Assembly: GCA_021404525.1 (NCBI GenBank)
Contig: JAAWWE010000003.1
Location: 290,680-354,679, forward strand
Reading direction: 5' to 3'
Source: Rhodobiaceae bacterium
GTDB lineage: Bacteria > Pseudomonadota > Alphaproteobacteria > Parvibaculales > Parvibaculaceae
DNA length: 64,000 nt
Positions 55,104 through 63,424 of this stretch are shown piece after piece. The notes under the pieces were generated by a model. It was given only the letters and a program-made list of their open reading frames with translations. It was not told the origin of the DNA and made no database searches. The stretch's first letter is position 1; every line of letters begins with the position of its first letter. The position numbers and the translations under genes were made by a program.

Positions 55104-56135
55104 CTAGTAGACAAGCTCGTCCTCCCCTTTGCTGTCTGCCAACATGATCTCGCCACGTGCGGCAAGGTCTTTGGCAATGTTGACCATCAACATTTGGGCT
55201 TCATCCACGTCGCGGAGACGGACTGGACCCATAACTTCCATGTCTTCTTTTAGGATTTTACCAGCCCGCTCAGACATGTTTGAGAAAAACAGGTCGCGCA
55301 AGCTGTCAGACGCACCTTTGAGGGCCAAACCCAGCTTGTCTTTGTCAAACGCGCGGAGAAGAGTCTGAATGCTGCCTGGATCAAGCTGGCTGAGATCCTC
55401 AAAAGTGAACATCAGCGCCTTAATTTTCTCTGCAGCTTCACGGTTGCGTTCTTCAAGCGACGCCATGAACCGGCCTTCGGTCTGACGATCGAAATTGTTG
55501 AAAATGTCGGCCATCATTTCGTGACTGTCGCGGCGGTTGGTGCGCGACAGGTTGGACATGAACTCTGCGCGGAGCGTCTGCTCGACCTTCTCCAGAATTT
55601 CTTTCTGTACCGCTTCCATGCGGAGCATGCGGTTGATCACTTCCAATGCGAAGTCTTCTGGCAAACAGCCAAGCACCCGTGCGGCATGGTCAGATTTGAT
55701 CTTGGACAGCACAACGGCGACGGTTTGCGGGTACTCGTTCTTCAGATAGTTGGCGAGAACCTGTTCGTTCACATTGCCAAGCTTCTCCCACATGGTGCGG
55801 CCCGCGGGGCCACGGATCTCGTCCATAACCTGATTGACACGGTCATCAGGCAAGAAGCGATTGAGGAGACGTTGCGTGGCTTCATAGGAACCAACAATTG
55901 CGCCTGATCCAGAGAGCTTTCCGGCAAACTCCACAAGTAGTTTTTCAACGAGGTTGGAGCTGACCTGCCCCAGGTTGGACATGGTGACAGAGATTTCTCT
56001 GATTTCATCTTCGTCAAACAGATCCCAGATCCCAGCCGCATGGTCGTCGGTCAGCGAAAGCATGAAGATCGCAGCTTTCTCCGCACCGGTGACGGCCTTG
56101 ATGTCGTCTTTAACTTTTTCGTCTGCCGCAGCCAT
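55104..56135 (-). CDS. fliG: Flagellar motor switch protein FliG
   Basis: The 343-residue protein shows the three FliG domains, with [34 protein letters not shown] at the start, [32 protein letters not shown] in the middle (EHPQ-like motif read as NEYPQT) and the C-terminal charged torque helix (LREFDKDKL-like segment, [34 protein letters not shown]). It links FliF to the rotor. It is 15 bp after fliF. Confidence 0.95.
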   Translation of the reverse strand: MAAADEKVKDDIKAVTGAEKAAIFMLSLTDDHAAGIWDLFDEDEIREISVTMSNLGQVSSNLVEKLLVEFAGKLSGSGAIVGSYEATQRLLNRFLPDDRVNQVMDEIRGPAGRTMWEKLGNVNEQVLANYLKNEYPQTVAVVLSKIKSDHAARVLGCLPEDFALEVINRMLRMEAVQKEILEKVEQTLRAEFMSNLSRTNRRDSHEMMADIFNNFDRQTEGRFMASLEERNREAAEKIKALMFTFEDLSQLDPGSIQTLLRAFDKDKLGLALKGASDSLRDLFFSNMSERAGKILKEDMEVMGPVRLRDVDEAQMLMVNIAKDLAARGEIMLADSKGEDELVY

Positions 56136-56150
56136 TGTCGATGACCTCTC

Positions 56151-57845
56151 TTACCCTTCGTGCAACCATGACCGAAGAATGGACATGGTTTCATCAGGGT
56201 GGTTTGCGACGAGTTCACCGACTTTGTTTACGGAGGACTCTTTTACTTTACCTTCGACCTGAGCGATGTCGATCATCTGCTCAACAGCTGATTTGGGTTC
56301 GCCGGTTTCTTCGTTGATGGTTCCGTCGGGGGCGGGCAGTTGAGCCTGACCTTCAGCACCGGGAAGGGCAGCTGCACCTGCTTCGCCGGCACCTGCTGTT
56401 GCGCCTGCGAGTGCGAGTTGATCACCAACTGGTGTGGGGTTGATGATGCCGCGGATGAGCGGACGTACGACAAACATCAGAACCAGCAAGGAGATCAGGG
56501 CGAGCACACCTGTTTCTCCCATGCGGAAATAGTCGGCCTTTGTGAGGCCCAGGAAGGGTTCTTCAGTTGCTTCCAAAGGTTCGGGCGCAGCCTTAGCCGC
56601 GAACTGAATGTTGACAACTTCGACGAGGTCGCCACGTCCTTGGTCAAACCCGATAGCTGAACGAACAAGCGCAGAGATCTTATTCACTTCCTCTTCGGAG
56701 CGAGGTGTGTAGGTTGTCGTCCCGTCTTCTGCAACTGAGTAGATTCCATCAACGGCAACAGCAACAGACAGGCGTTTTACGGAGCCTGCTTCGATAACCT
56801 CTGTCTGTGTTGTGCGCGAAATCTCATAATTGACTGTTTCTTCCAGGCGATTTGACTGGTCTAGCGAGCCGTTGGCACCAGCTTCTGCGTCGCCGGCTCC
56901 AGGTACAGCATTTCCTACTGTTACGGCATCGTTTGGTAGGCCGTCAGAACTGGAGTTGGACTCTTCGACAGTCTGTGTGGAGCGAACTACCTGACCCTCA
57001 GGGTCGAACGTGTCGGAGGTGCGGGTAATGCGATTAAAATCAAGTTCAGCGGATACCTGAATGCGTGCGTTGTCGGGACCAACGATGCTTTCGACAATCG
57101 TCTGGATCTGAGACTGCAGGCGGCGTTCGTAAGCGATGTTGCGTTCATCAATGGATGAAGAGAGAAGCCCTTCTTCTTCTCCGTCCGCGCCGCTTGCGAG
57201 CAGTGTTCCTTTTTCGTCAACAATCGAGACATTGCCGGGCGTCAGGCCCTCAATGGCAGACGCAGCGAGATGTTGGATGGAGCGGATCTGCGCACGGGAA
57301 AGAGGTTCGCCAGCAACACGTACAACGATAGAAGCGCTTGGATCGCGGCGTTCGCGAGAAAAAACTTCGCGTTCGGGAAGGACCAGATGGACGCGGGCGG
57401 CTTTGACGCGATCAATGGCTTTGATGGTGCGGGCTAATTCGCCTTCCAGCGCGCGCAAATAATTGAGGTTTTGAACAAAACTGGTGGTTCCGAGCGCATC
57501 GGCATTGTCGAAAATTTCATAGCCAACAGATCCGCCAGAAGGAAGACCTTGCTCAGCCATTGCCATACGCAGGCGCAAGGCGCGGTCCTGAGGGACGAAA
57601 ATCTTTGTGCCGTCCCCTTTTAGTTCATAGGGAATTGCTTGAGCGTCTAGCTCTGAAACAATTTGTGCGGCGTCTTCTTGTGTCAGGTCGGAATAGAGCA
57701 AGGACATTGGCGCTTCTGTGACGCGCAAACCAACATATGCAAAGAATGCAAACAGACCGGCAGCGACAAGCCCGAGGGAAATGATCCGTGCTGGTCCCAG
57801 AGTCTTCAGAAATTCAGTGAAGCTATCCACGCGCTCACCATCCAT
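56151..57845 (-). CDS. fliF: Flagellar MS-ring protein FliF
   Basis: The 564-residue protein has a transmembrane helix near the N-terminus (about 22-42), the YscJ/FliF ring-building motifs (LYSDLTQEDAAQIVSELDAQAIPYEL; ARVHLVLPEREVFSRERRDPSASIVV), a variable periplasmic region, a second transmembrane helix (about 440-460) and a C-terminal tail (HPDETMSILRSWL) that binds FliG. It heads the long operon and is preceded by a CtrA-like box. Confidence 0.96.
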   Translation of the reverse strand: MDGERVDSFTEFLKTLGPARIISLGLVAAGLFAFFAYVGLRVTEAPMSLLYSDLTQEDAAQIVSELDAQAIPYELKGDGTKIFVPQDRALRLRMAMAEQGLPSGGSVGYEIFDNADALGTTSFVQNLNYLRALEGELARTIKAIDRVKAARVHLVLPEREVFSRERRDPSASIVVRVAGEPLSRAQIRSIQHLAASAIEGLTPGNVSIVDEKGTLLASGADGEEEGLLSSSIDERNIAYERRLQSQIQTIVESIVGPDNARIQVSAELDFNRITRTSDTFDPEGQVVRSTQTVEESNSSSDGLPNDAVTVGNAVPGAGDAEAGANGSLDQSNRLEETVNYEISRTTQTEVIEAGSVKRLSVAVAVDGIYSVAEDGTTTYTPRSEEEVNKISALVRSAIGFDQGRGDLVEVVNIQFAAKAAPEPLEATEEPFLGLTKADYFRMGETGVLALISLLVLMFVVRPLIRGIINPTPVGDQLALAGATAGAGEAGAAALPGAEGQAQLPAPDGTINEETGEPKSAVEQMIDIAQVEGKVKESSVNKVGELVANHPDETMSILRSWLHEG

Positions 57846-57994
57846 TGTCGCCCTTGCGTTCCGGATCCTGTTCTTGGGCCGGACTTGCGTTTGGTCGACG
57901 GGGAGTGGCTACATCCTGTGGCTATCTCATCGGCAATTTGGTCCCGATATGGACCTTGCCCCCGTGTCAGTAGGCAAAATTTACCCCGTTAGCC

Positions 57995-58010
57995 TAAACA
58001 GAGGTTTAAC
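57995..58010. promoter_or_regulatory. Candidate CtrA box upstream of fliF
   Basis: TAAA-N7-TTAAC, one mismatch from the CtrA consensus, about 150-165 bp upstream of the fliF ATG. The fliF promoter is a class II CtrA target in Caulobacter. The 290-bp gap between sciP and fliF holds no other gene I recognise. Confidence 0.55.
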
Positions 58011-58135
58011 GCTGATGGATTCGATGGAAAAAAGTGCCTGGCTTGTGGATAACTCGACAAAAACAGCAGAAAGGCGCCGGTATCGTTTAGACACCGACGC
58101 CTTGCGGCAGATAAGTACGCAGCTACTTTTCTATC

Positions 58136-58411
58136 TCACTGCCGGTATTGTTGAACCCGCGTCGCGCGAAGACCGGCAAGACCGTGTTTCTCAATGGAGC
58201 GCTGCCAACTCAGGAATTCTTCCACAGTCAGCGTATAGCGACTGCAGGCTTCCTCCAGGCTTAGAAGGCCACCGCGCACAGCGGCGACGACTTCAGCTTT
58301 ACGCCGAATAACCCACCGTTTTGTGTTTGGTGGTGGCAGGTCCGCTATGGTTAGGGGACTTCCGTCCGGTCCTATCACATAGTTGACCCGAGATGACTGG
58401 TGCTCGCTCAT
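58136..58411 (-). CDS. sciP: CtrA inhibitor SciP (DUF1153)
   Basis: A 91-residue protein with the DUF1153 pattern: NYVIGPDGSPLTIADLPPPNTKRWVIRRKAEVV, then VRGGLLSLEEACSRYTLTVEEFLSWQRSIEKHGLAGLRATRVQQYRQ, a helix-turn-helix. In Caulobacter SciP binds CtrA and blocks its activity in G1 cells. The ATG at 58409-58411 was chosen from spacing and family length; an alternative GTG lies 24 bp upstream. It lies just upstream of fliF, the same arrangement as in Caulobacter. Confidence 0.9.
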   Translation of the reverse strand: MSEHQSSRVNYVIGPDGSPLTIADLPPPNTKRWVIRRKAEVVAAVRGGLLSLEEACSRYTLTVEEFLSWQRSIEKHGLAGLRATRVQQYRQ

Positions 58412-58462
58412 TGCCGTCCCGATCCTTGTACTCACGACTGGGGTTAGACTATCGGAGCGACT

Positions 58463-58477
58463 TTAAAAAAGGGCTAA
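58463..58477 (-). promoter_or_regulatory. Candidate CtrA box upstream of sciP
   Basis: On the minus strand TTAG-N7-TTAA, one mismatch from the TTAA-N7-TTAA core, about 52-66 bp before the sciP start. Confidence 0.4.
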
Positions 58478-58542
58478 ATGCCAGGGTAAATTTTCAATGA
58501 AATCAATGGGTTAAGTGTGTCAGAGTGGCACACATTTGCGCA

Positions 58543-59238
58543 TTACGAGCCCTCATTCTTGGCTTCAGAGACCGAAGTGACGCTTGTGAGGCTGACCGGT
58601 AGCCCGTCAACGAGCAAAATTGGTGGATTGGAGGTGAAGTCCACCGTGTCAACTGTGCCGAAGGTCCGAACGTCGGTATTCACCGGTTCGCCCGCAGCAT
58701 CGACGGCGGTCACGGACAAGAAATAGGTGCCGTCTGCGGCTGTGCCACCTTCATCGAGAGACCCATCCCAACTGAAATCATGGGTTCCAGCGTCTTTGGA
58801 GACTGTTTCTGAGTAAACGGAGGCACCAGATGAATCGACGATCGAGATTTTGATTTCCGGTGAGTCTTCGGCAACGGAATAACGCCAATCAGATGTCACT
58901 CCTTGTTTGAATTCTCTTGCAGTGGAGAGTGCTTCCACTTCTTTCCCGATGTACTGGACAGCGTTGTCGGATGATTGAGAGCTGGTGAGCGAAATCAGCT
59001 CCTCAAGATTTGAGTTGGTTGCAATGCTTTGTTCTACGGATGAGAACTGAACAAGCTGGTTGGTCATTTCGCCTGTATCCATGGGATCAAGCGGGTCCTG
59101 GTTCTGTAATTGAGTCGTGAGCAATGACAGAAAAAGATCAAAGTTCTCGTCCGCTGCCTGTTTAGCGGTGTCGGAGGCAGACGACTCTGTTGCCTGGGTT
59201 TGAGAAGGCGGCGGTGTATTTGAAACGGCTTCCAACAT
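58543..59238 (-). CDS. flgD: Flagellar hook-capping protein FlgD
   Basis: The 231-residue protein has the FlgD N-terminal motif FLSLLTTQLQNQDPLDPMDTGEMTNQLVQFSSVEQSI and a C-terminal FlgD/Ig-like region with WDGSLDEGGTAADGTYFLSVTAVDAAG. FlgD is the cap under which hook subunits assemble. It is 16 bp downstream of fliK, on the same strand and probably under the same sigma-54 promoter. Confidence 0.95.
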   Translation of the reverse strand: MLEAVSNTPPPSQTQATESSASDTAKQAADENFDLFLSLLTTQLQNQDPLDPMDTGEMTNQLVQFSSVEQSIATNSNLEELISLTSSQSSDNAVQYIGKEVEALSTAREFKQGVTSDWRYSVAEDSPEIKISIVDSSGASVYSETVSKDAGTHDFSWDGSLDEGGTAADGTYFLSVTAVDAAGEPVNTDVRTFGTVDTVDFTSNPPILLVDGLPVSLTSVTSVSEAKNEGS

Positions 59239-59254
59239 CTGATCGTTCCTAACT

Positions 59255-60829
59255 CTAAATGCTCACGTCGATGCCGCCGCGGGCAGCAGCTTCAATCTGG
59301 CGGGTTGCGAGAGCGTTCAGCAGAACATCTTCTGCGTCATCCTCTCCCGTGTTTTGATCTTCCCCAGCATTCAGGGGGTCTGAGTCGTTGGCGTCTGTGT
59401 TTTCGTTGCCGTTCCTAAGGCTGAAATTCAGTGTGTCGCTGTCCGCGTCAAGCCCAGCGTCTTTCAAGGCTTGTTCAAGAGCTTTCGCGTCCTTTTGCAG
59501 CAAGTCGAGGGTTTCGGCCTTCTCAACAGCCAGGTGTGCTGTCACACGACCGTCTTGCGCAAGCTCAAGCTTAACGTCAATGCGGCCCATCTCTGCTGGA
59601 TCAAGCCTGATCTCAAAAGTCGACACGCCGCGAGCAACGTGTTTTGAAATCTGAAGTGCAATAGCAGTATTCGGTACCTGAGTTGCTTGGGCCTGCCCTG
59701 GAAGCGCTCCAAAACGGACAAGAACCGGATTGCTGTTCTGTGGCGTGCCTGCAGGCGATGCCTGGTTGGGCGCATTCAAGTTCAATAGATCAAGGTTGAG
59801 GTCAGTTGGCAGGGAGCTGAGGTTTAAGCCCGCTGCAGCCATCGCTTGTAAAGGTGTGACAGGGGCAGCCGCAGCTGGCGGAGTTGGGGCAGAGCCGACC
59901 TGTGGAGCAGAAGGTGCCTGGGTGTTCGTTGTAGAGGGCTTCATCTTACCTGCCATAGCTTCTGCAGCTTGATGGCCCAATCCTCTTTCGCCGTCCGCAT
60001 TTGCATCACCATCACTCTGTAATCCCGTGTCCAACGGGTTCGGCAGTCCAGATGTTTGATCATCTGCACTTGCTGCGGCCTGGGCAGCCTGTTGTGCGGT
60101 TTGCGTTGTTGCATTTGTCGTCGGACGAGCTGCCTGCTGCGCTGAGCTACCAGCTGTCGCCTCGGCATTGGCTGTGGGACTATTGTTCGATGATTGTGCT
60201 GTTTGAAGGGCGAGCGCATCGGCGGTCAGGTTTTCACCATCTGTTGGTGCTTCTGTCTCGCCAGTTGCTGTGTCAGCCTCGGCGGCTGCGTTTGCAAGCA
60301 TCGTCGCCTCATCAGCCTTCGAGGTGTCTTTGGCGGATGTGGTAACTGCGTCTGTACCAAGAAGCTGCTCTGCAGCGGCGCCATCAGTATTCGTGTCACT
60401 GATGACACTGTCTTCTGCATTCGTGGCGATAGCAGTTTCAGAAGACAGGCTGTCATCGCTGTCTGTCAGATCTGCAGCATTCGTTTCTGTGATGCTCAGG
60501 TCTGCTGGAGACCCGTCGTCAGAGGCATCCTGCTGGTCAGGATGTTCTGCATCATCGTCGCCACGCGCGTTTTCATTGCGATCTCGCTCATCAGCCTGGC
60601 GCTCTTCTTTGGCTGCGGCATCGGCTTTGTCGGCGTCGGCCTGACGCTCTTCGGCCCGCCTGTCTTCCGTTTCGGCTTTGCGATCATCTGTGCGGGCGTC
60701 AGCGGTGTCTGAGCCATAGGAGTCTGTTTCTGCCAAATGCGAGGAAAACGCGTCGGACGAGAATGTGTCCGCGGCAGTCTGACCAAGCTTTGGTGCAAAC
60801 TGATTTGTGTTGGTGTTCGTGACTTCCAT
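59255..60829 (-). CDS. fliK: Flagellar hook-length control protein FliK
   Basis: The 524-residue protein has a long disordered region rich in Asp, Ala, Thr and Gln (about 1-330) and a compact C-terminal FliK domain: STFEIRLDPAEMGRIDVKLELAQDGRVTAHLAVEKAETLDLLQKDAKALEQALKDAGLD in conserved pieces, containing the LxPxxLG-like LDPAEMG motif. It measures hook length and switches export specificity. It is preceded by a near-perfect sigma-54 promoter and followed by flgD. Confidence 0.92.
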   Translation of the reverse strand: MEVTNTNTNQFAPKLGQTAADTFSSDAFSSHLAETDSYGSDTADARTDDRKAETEDRRAEERQADADKADAAAKEERQADERDRNENARGDDDAEHPDQQDASDDGSPADLSITETNAADLTDSDDSLSSETAIATNAEDSVISDTNTDGAAAEQLLGTDAVTTSAKDTSKADEATMLANAAAEADTATGETEAPTDGENLTADALALQTAQSSNNSPTANAEATAGSSAQQAARPTTNATTQTAQQAAQAAASADDQTSGLPNPLDTGLQSDGDANADGERGLGHQAAEAMAGKMKPSTTNTQAPSAPQVGSAPTPPAAAAPVTPLQAMAAAGLNLSSLPTDLNLDLLNLNAPNQASPAGTPQNSNPVLVRFGALPGQAQATQVPNTAIALQISKHVARGVSTFEIRLDPAEMGRIDVKLELAQDGRVTAHLAVEKAETLDLLQKDAKALEQALKDAGLDADSDTLNFSLRNGNENTDANDSDPLNAGEDQNTGEDDAEDVLLNALATRQIEAAARGGIDVSI

Positions 60830-60870
60830 GCCTAATACCCTGATCGTCTTACATTGGTGCCTCCTCCATA

Positions 60871-60886
60871 AGCAATCGCCGCGCCA
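60871..60886 (-). promoter_or_regulatory. Sigma-54 promoter of fliK-flgD
   Basis: On the minus strand TGGCGCG-N4-TTGCT has the required GG-N10-GC geometry and matches the consensus TGGCACG-N4-TTGCW at all but one base. The start site would be near 60860, about 30 bp before the fliK ATG. FlbD, encoded in the window, is the likely activator. Confidence 0.75.
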
Positions 60887-61060
60887 TGAGTGGGAATGGA
60901 AATTACTGTAGTAATTTCAGTGGTTTACCGAATTTCTGTCTGTGGATTGGTTGCGGGAGGGCTGGTTTTCCCGGCAAGAACTGCCGGGTTTGTCGTGATT
61001 TGCCGGGTAGGTATCCCTCTTTGGATTGCGCTGGCTGCCTTAGCCCCTATATTGCGCTTC

Positions 61061-62278
61061 ATGTCAGCAGCATTTGACCCAAATACTGGCTTAAACAGCT
61101 TGGACCTGCCCGGTCGCCCTGAAGATACCCGCGTGGTTGTCGCCATGTCGGGGGGCGTTGACTCGTCTGTGACGGCGGCAATTCTGAAAGAGCAGGGCTA
61201 TGATGTCGTCGGGATCACTTTGCAGCTCTATGATCATGGAGAAGCGGTGCGGCGCATGGGCGCCTGTTGCGCTGGTCAGGATATTCACGACGCGCGGCAG
61301 GTCGCCGATAAGCTCGGTATTCCGCACTATGTTCTCGACTATGAACACACGTTCCGCGAAAGCGTGATGGATGATTTCGCCGATAGCTATCTGGCAGGCG
61401 AAACGCCGATCCCCTGTGTCCGGTGCAATGAGCGCGTGAAGTTTCGCGATATGTTGGCGACGGCGAAAGATTTGGGCGCGGCTGCTCTGGCCACTGGCCA
61501 TTATGTGATCTCAAAACCTGGTAAAGCCGGTCGTGATCTTTATGGCGGCGCGGACCCGGATAAAGATCAGTCTTATTTTCTCTTTACGACCAGACGAGAC
61601 CAGTTGGATTTTCTGCGTTTTCCGCTCGGTAGTCTTTCCAAGGCGGAGACACGCGCAATCGCAGAGCGGTTGGGTCTTGCTGTGGCAAGCAAGCCAGACA
61701 GCCAGGACATTTGCTTTGTGCCGGATGGCAAATATACAGATGTGATTGAGCGGCTGCGTCCCGGTGCTTCCGTGCCTGGCGACATTGTTGATCTGGAAGG
61801 CAATGTTCTGGGGCGCCATGAAGGCATTATCCGCTACACAATCGGCCAGCGTCGTGGCCTTGGGATTGCCACTGGCGATCCACTCTTTGTCGTGAAGCTG
61901 GATGCTGCAAAAAGCCAGGTGATTGTGGGTCCGCGACCTGCTCTGCTGACAGAGCGCATCGAACTTTCTGAGGTCAACTGGCTCGGAGATACACCTTTAG
62001 ATCAGGTTCCTGCGGACGGATTGCCGATACTCGCTAAGGTGCGCTCCACGCGGCCGCCCTTGCCGGCGCGGCTCATCGCTACCGGTGATGGATGCGCAGA
62101 AATTCATCTGGAAGAGGGCGAAGATGGCGTGGCACCTGGCCAGGCTTGTGTATTTTACGCCCATGATGCGTTTGGTGCACGGGTTTTGGGAGGTGGCTGG
62201 ATCCGGGCAGCGTACAACCTGTTGGGCAACGCAGTGAAAAGCAGCTCGACTGCCGATGCTGCGCAATATGCAGGCTAG
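61061..62278 (+). CDS. mnmA: tRNA-specific 2-thiouridylase MnmA
   Basis: MnmA thiolates U34 of tRNA-Glu, -Gln and -Lys. The 405-residue protein from the ATG at 61061 has the PP-loop SGGVDSS (about 30-36), the catalytic pair C119 (in PCVRCN) and C218 (in QDICFVPDG), and the C-terminal beta-barrel. The open frame extends 57 codons upstream into a hydrophobic stretch with no site or family similarity. It is divergent from fliK, with a CCCGGCA/TGCCGGG hairpin in the space between. Confidence 0.95.
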   Translation: MSAAFDPNTGLNSLDLPGRPEDTRVVVAMSGGVDSSVTAAILKEQGYDVVGITLQLYDHGEAVRRMGACCAGQDIHDARQVADKLGIPHYVLDYEHTFRESVMDDFADSYLAGETPIPCVRCNERVKFRDMLATAKDLGAAALATGHYVISKPGKAGRDLYGGADPDKDQSYFLFTTRRDQLDFLRFPLGSLSKAETRAIAERLGLAVASKPDSQDICFVPDGKYTDVIERLRPGASVPGDIVDLEGNVLGRHEGIIRYTIGQRRGLGIATGDPLFVVKLDAAKSQVIVGPRPALLTERIELSEVNWLGDTPLDQVPADGLPILAKVRSTRPPLPARLIATGDGCAEIHLEEGEDGVAPGQACVFYAHDAFGARVLGGGWIRAAYNLLGNAVKSSSTADAAQYAG

Positions 62279-62289
62279 GCACTAGGCAC

Positions 62290-62320
62290 GGGCGGCAGCG
62301 CCGCATTCCTGCCCTTTTTT
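62290..62320 (+). terminator. Possible terminator after mnmA
   Basis: GGGC and GCCC arms flank a GC-rich segment with its own small stem, followed by six T residues. The stem is irregular, so the call is tentative. Confidence 0.4.
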
Positions 62321-62499
62321 CACTGTTTTGTGGCAAGCCTGTTTTCTGGAAGGGCTTTCTCGTCTAGAAAAGATAGGTTTTCGTCTTGAGCATGATCAAT
62401 GCATGGTGGGCGATCATCCTATGTGATGTGAGTGTGTTGGGTGAGGCGGCTCCTGGCACCGCGCCTGTTTTTTAAGTCCGTCCAACTGGGAGATTTCCT

Positions 62500-63147
62500 T
62501 TGGCTGCGTCCGCCCGTCTCGACAGAAGTTCGGTTCTCAAGGCCTATGCCCGTTGGGCGCCGGTTTATGACTTCACCTTTGGCGCCATTGCCGCCTTTGG
62601 TCGCAAAGCAGCTGTGAACGCGATTAACTCGCGCAAAGGGGCTTTGTTGGAGGTGGGTGTTGGCACAGGCATTACCTTGCCAACCTATGGACCGCAGCTG
62701 CGGATCACGGGCATCGATCTGTCGCCCGAAATGCTGGAAAAGGCGCGGGACAAGGTACGCAAGCAGCGGTTGAGCAATGTGGATGGCATCTATGAAATGG
62801 ATGCGAGCGCCATGGAATTTGACGATGGCAAATTCGACACCGTTGTTGCCATGTATGTGATGACTGTGGTGCCGGACCCACAGAAAGTGATGCAGGAACT
62901 GGAACGCGTATGTGCGCCGGGTGGGGAAGTGATGATTGTCAATCACTTCGCTCAGGACCATGGCGTGCGCGGGACGGTGGAGCAATGGATGGCACCCTTT
63001 GCCAAGCTCCTGGGGTGGCATCCGGACTTCGTCATTGAGACGATTACGGGCATTACAGACCTGGAATTGGTCGAAGCCCGACCGATGCACCCGATGGGGC
63101 TTTTCACGCTCTTGCGGTTCAAGAAACCAGCCGAAAAACCGGCCTGA
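62500..63147 (+). CDS. PmtA-like phospholipid N-methyltransferase
   Basis: The 215-residue SAM methyltransferase begins with a TTG behind GGGAGA. Motif I is LLEVGVGTGITLPTYGP, followed by ITGIDLSPEML, VAMYVMTVVPDP and GGEVMIVNHF. The N-terminal AYARWAPVYDFTFGAI and the overall order fit the Rhodobacter-type phosphatidylethanolamine N-methyltransferase, which makes phosphatidylcholine. Other class I methyltransferases such as UbiE share these motifs, so substrate is inferred. It stands alone, 221 bp after mnmA. Confidence 0.72.
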   Translation: MAASARLDRSSVLKAYARWAPVYDFTFGAIAAFGRKAAVNAINSRKGALLEVGVGTGITLPTYGPQLRITGIDLSPEMLEKARDKVRKQRLSNVDGIYEMDASAMEFDDGKFDTVVAMYVMTVVPDPQKVMQELERVCAPGGEVMIVNHFAQDHGVRGTVEQWMAPFAKLLGWHPDFVIETITGITDLELVEARPMHPMGLFTLLRFKKPAEKPA

Positions 63148-63190
63148 TTTCGCGCGAAATGTGGATGAGAGGACACCCCTATCGTCTTCC

Positions 63191-63220
63191 TTGACAGGTG
63201 GGGCTCTCAGCCCTTATATC
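63191..63220 (+). promoter_or_regulatory. Probable sigma-70 promoter of tRNA-Met
   Basis: TTGACA (63191-63196), 18-base spacer, TATATC (63215-63220). The start site would be near 63227, giving a 5' leader of about 75 bases before the tRNA. Confidence 0.55.
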
Positions 63221-63302
63221 CCCTGACTTTCCGGGCGGTTTCGACCGTCTGCCAGCCTGCAGGGCGGGCACCCAGAGACTCTGGTGCGGAAGCCTCTTTT
63301 GG

Positions 63303-63379
63303 GGCGGAGTAGCTCAGCTGGTTAGAGCAGCGGAATCATAATCCGCGTGTCGGGAGTTCAAGTCTCTCCTCCGCTACCA
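63303..63379 (+). tRNA. tRNA-Met (CAT), elongator type
   Basis: A 77-base cloverleaf with acceptor GGCGGAG/CTCCGCT (G1-U72 wobble), D arm AGCTCAGCTGGTTAGAGC, anticodon stem GCGGA/TCCGC with the loop ATCATAA (CAT anticodon), variable loop, T arm with GTTCAAGTC, discriminator A and an encoded CCA. The sequence is close to alphaproteobacterial elongator tRNA-Met; an isoleucine tRNA with modified CAT is less likely. Confidence 0.9.
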
Positions 63380-63424
63380 AATTTTCTCCTAGGTGTGTAT
63401 TTCGAGAGGTTTTTCGCCAGCTGG

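Noticed and set aside
57718..58311. A 197-codon plus-strand frame across the sciP-fliF gap.
   Set aside because: It is antisense to the ends of both genes, has no family features, and the gap carries the expected promoter instead.
58526..58539. TGGCAC-N4-TTGC resembling a sigma-54 promoter.
   Set aside because: The GG-to-GC spacing is nine rather than ten bases, and it would transcribe antisense into flgD.
60849..60863. A GGAGGAGG-spaced start-stop (ATGTAA) on the minus strand in the fliK leader.
   Set aside because: The predicted sigma-54 start at about 60860 leaves the Shine-Dalgarno sequence outside the transcript.
62391..62475. A 27-codon plus-strand frame before the PmtA-like gene, possibly a leader peptide.
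   Set aside because: No ribosome-binding site and no regulatory codon run; likely chance.
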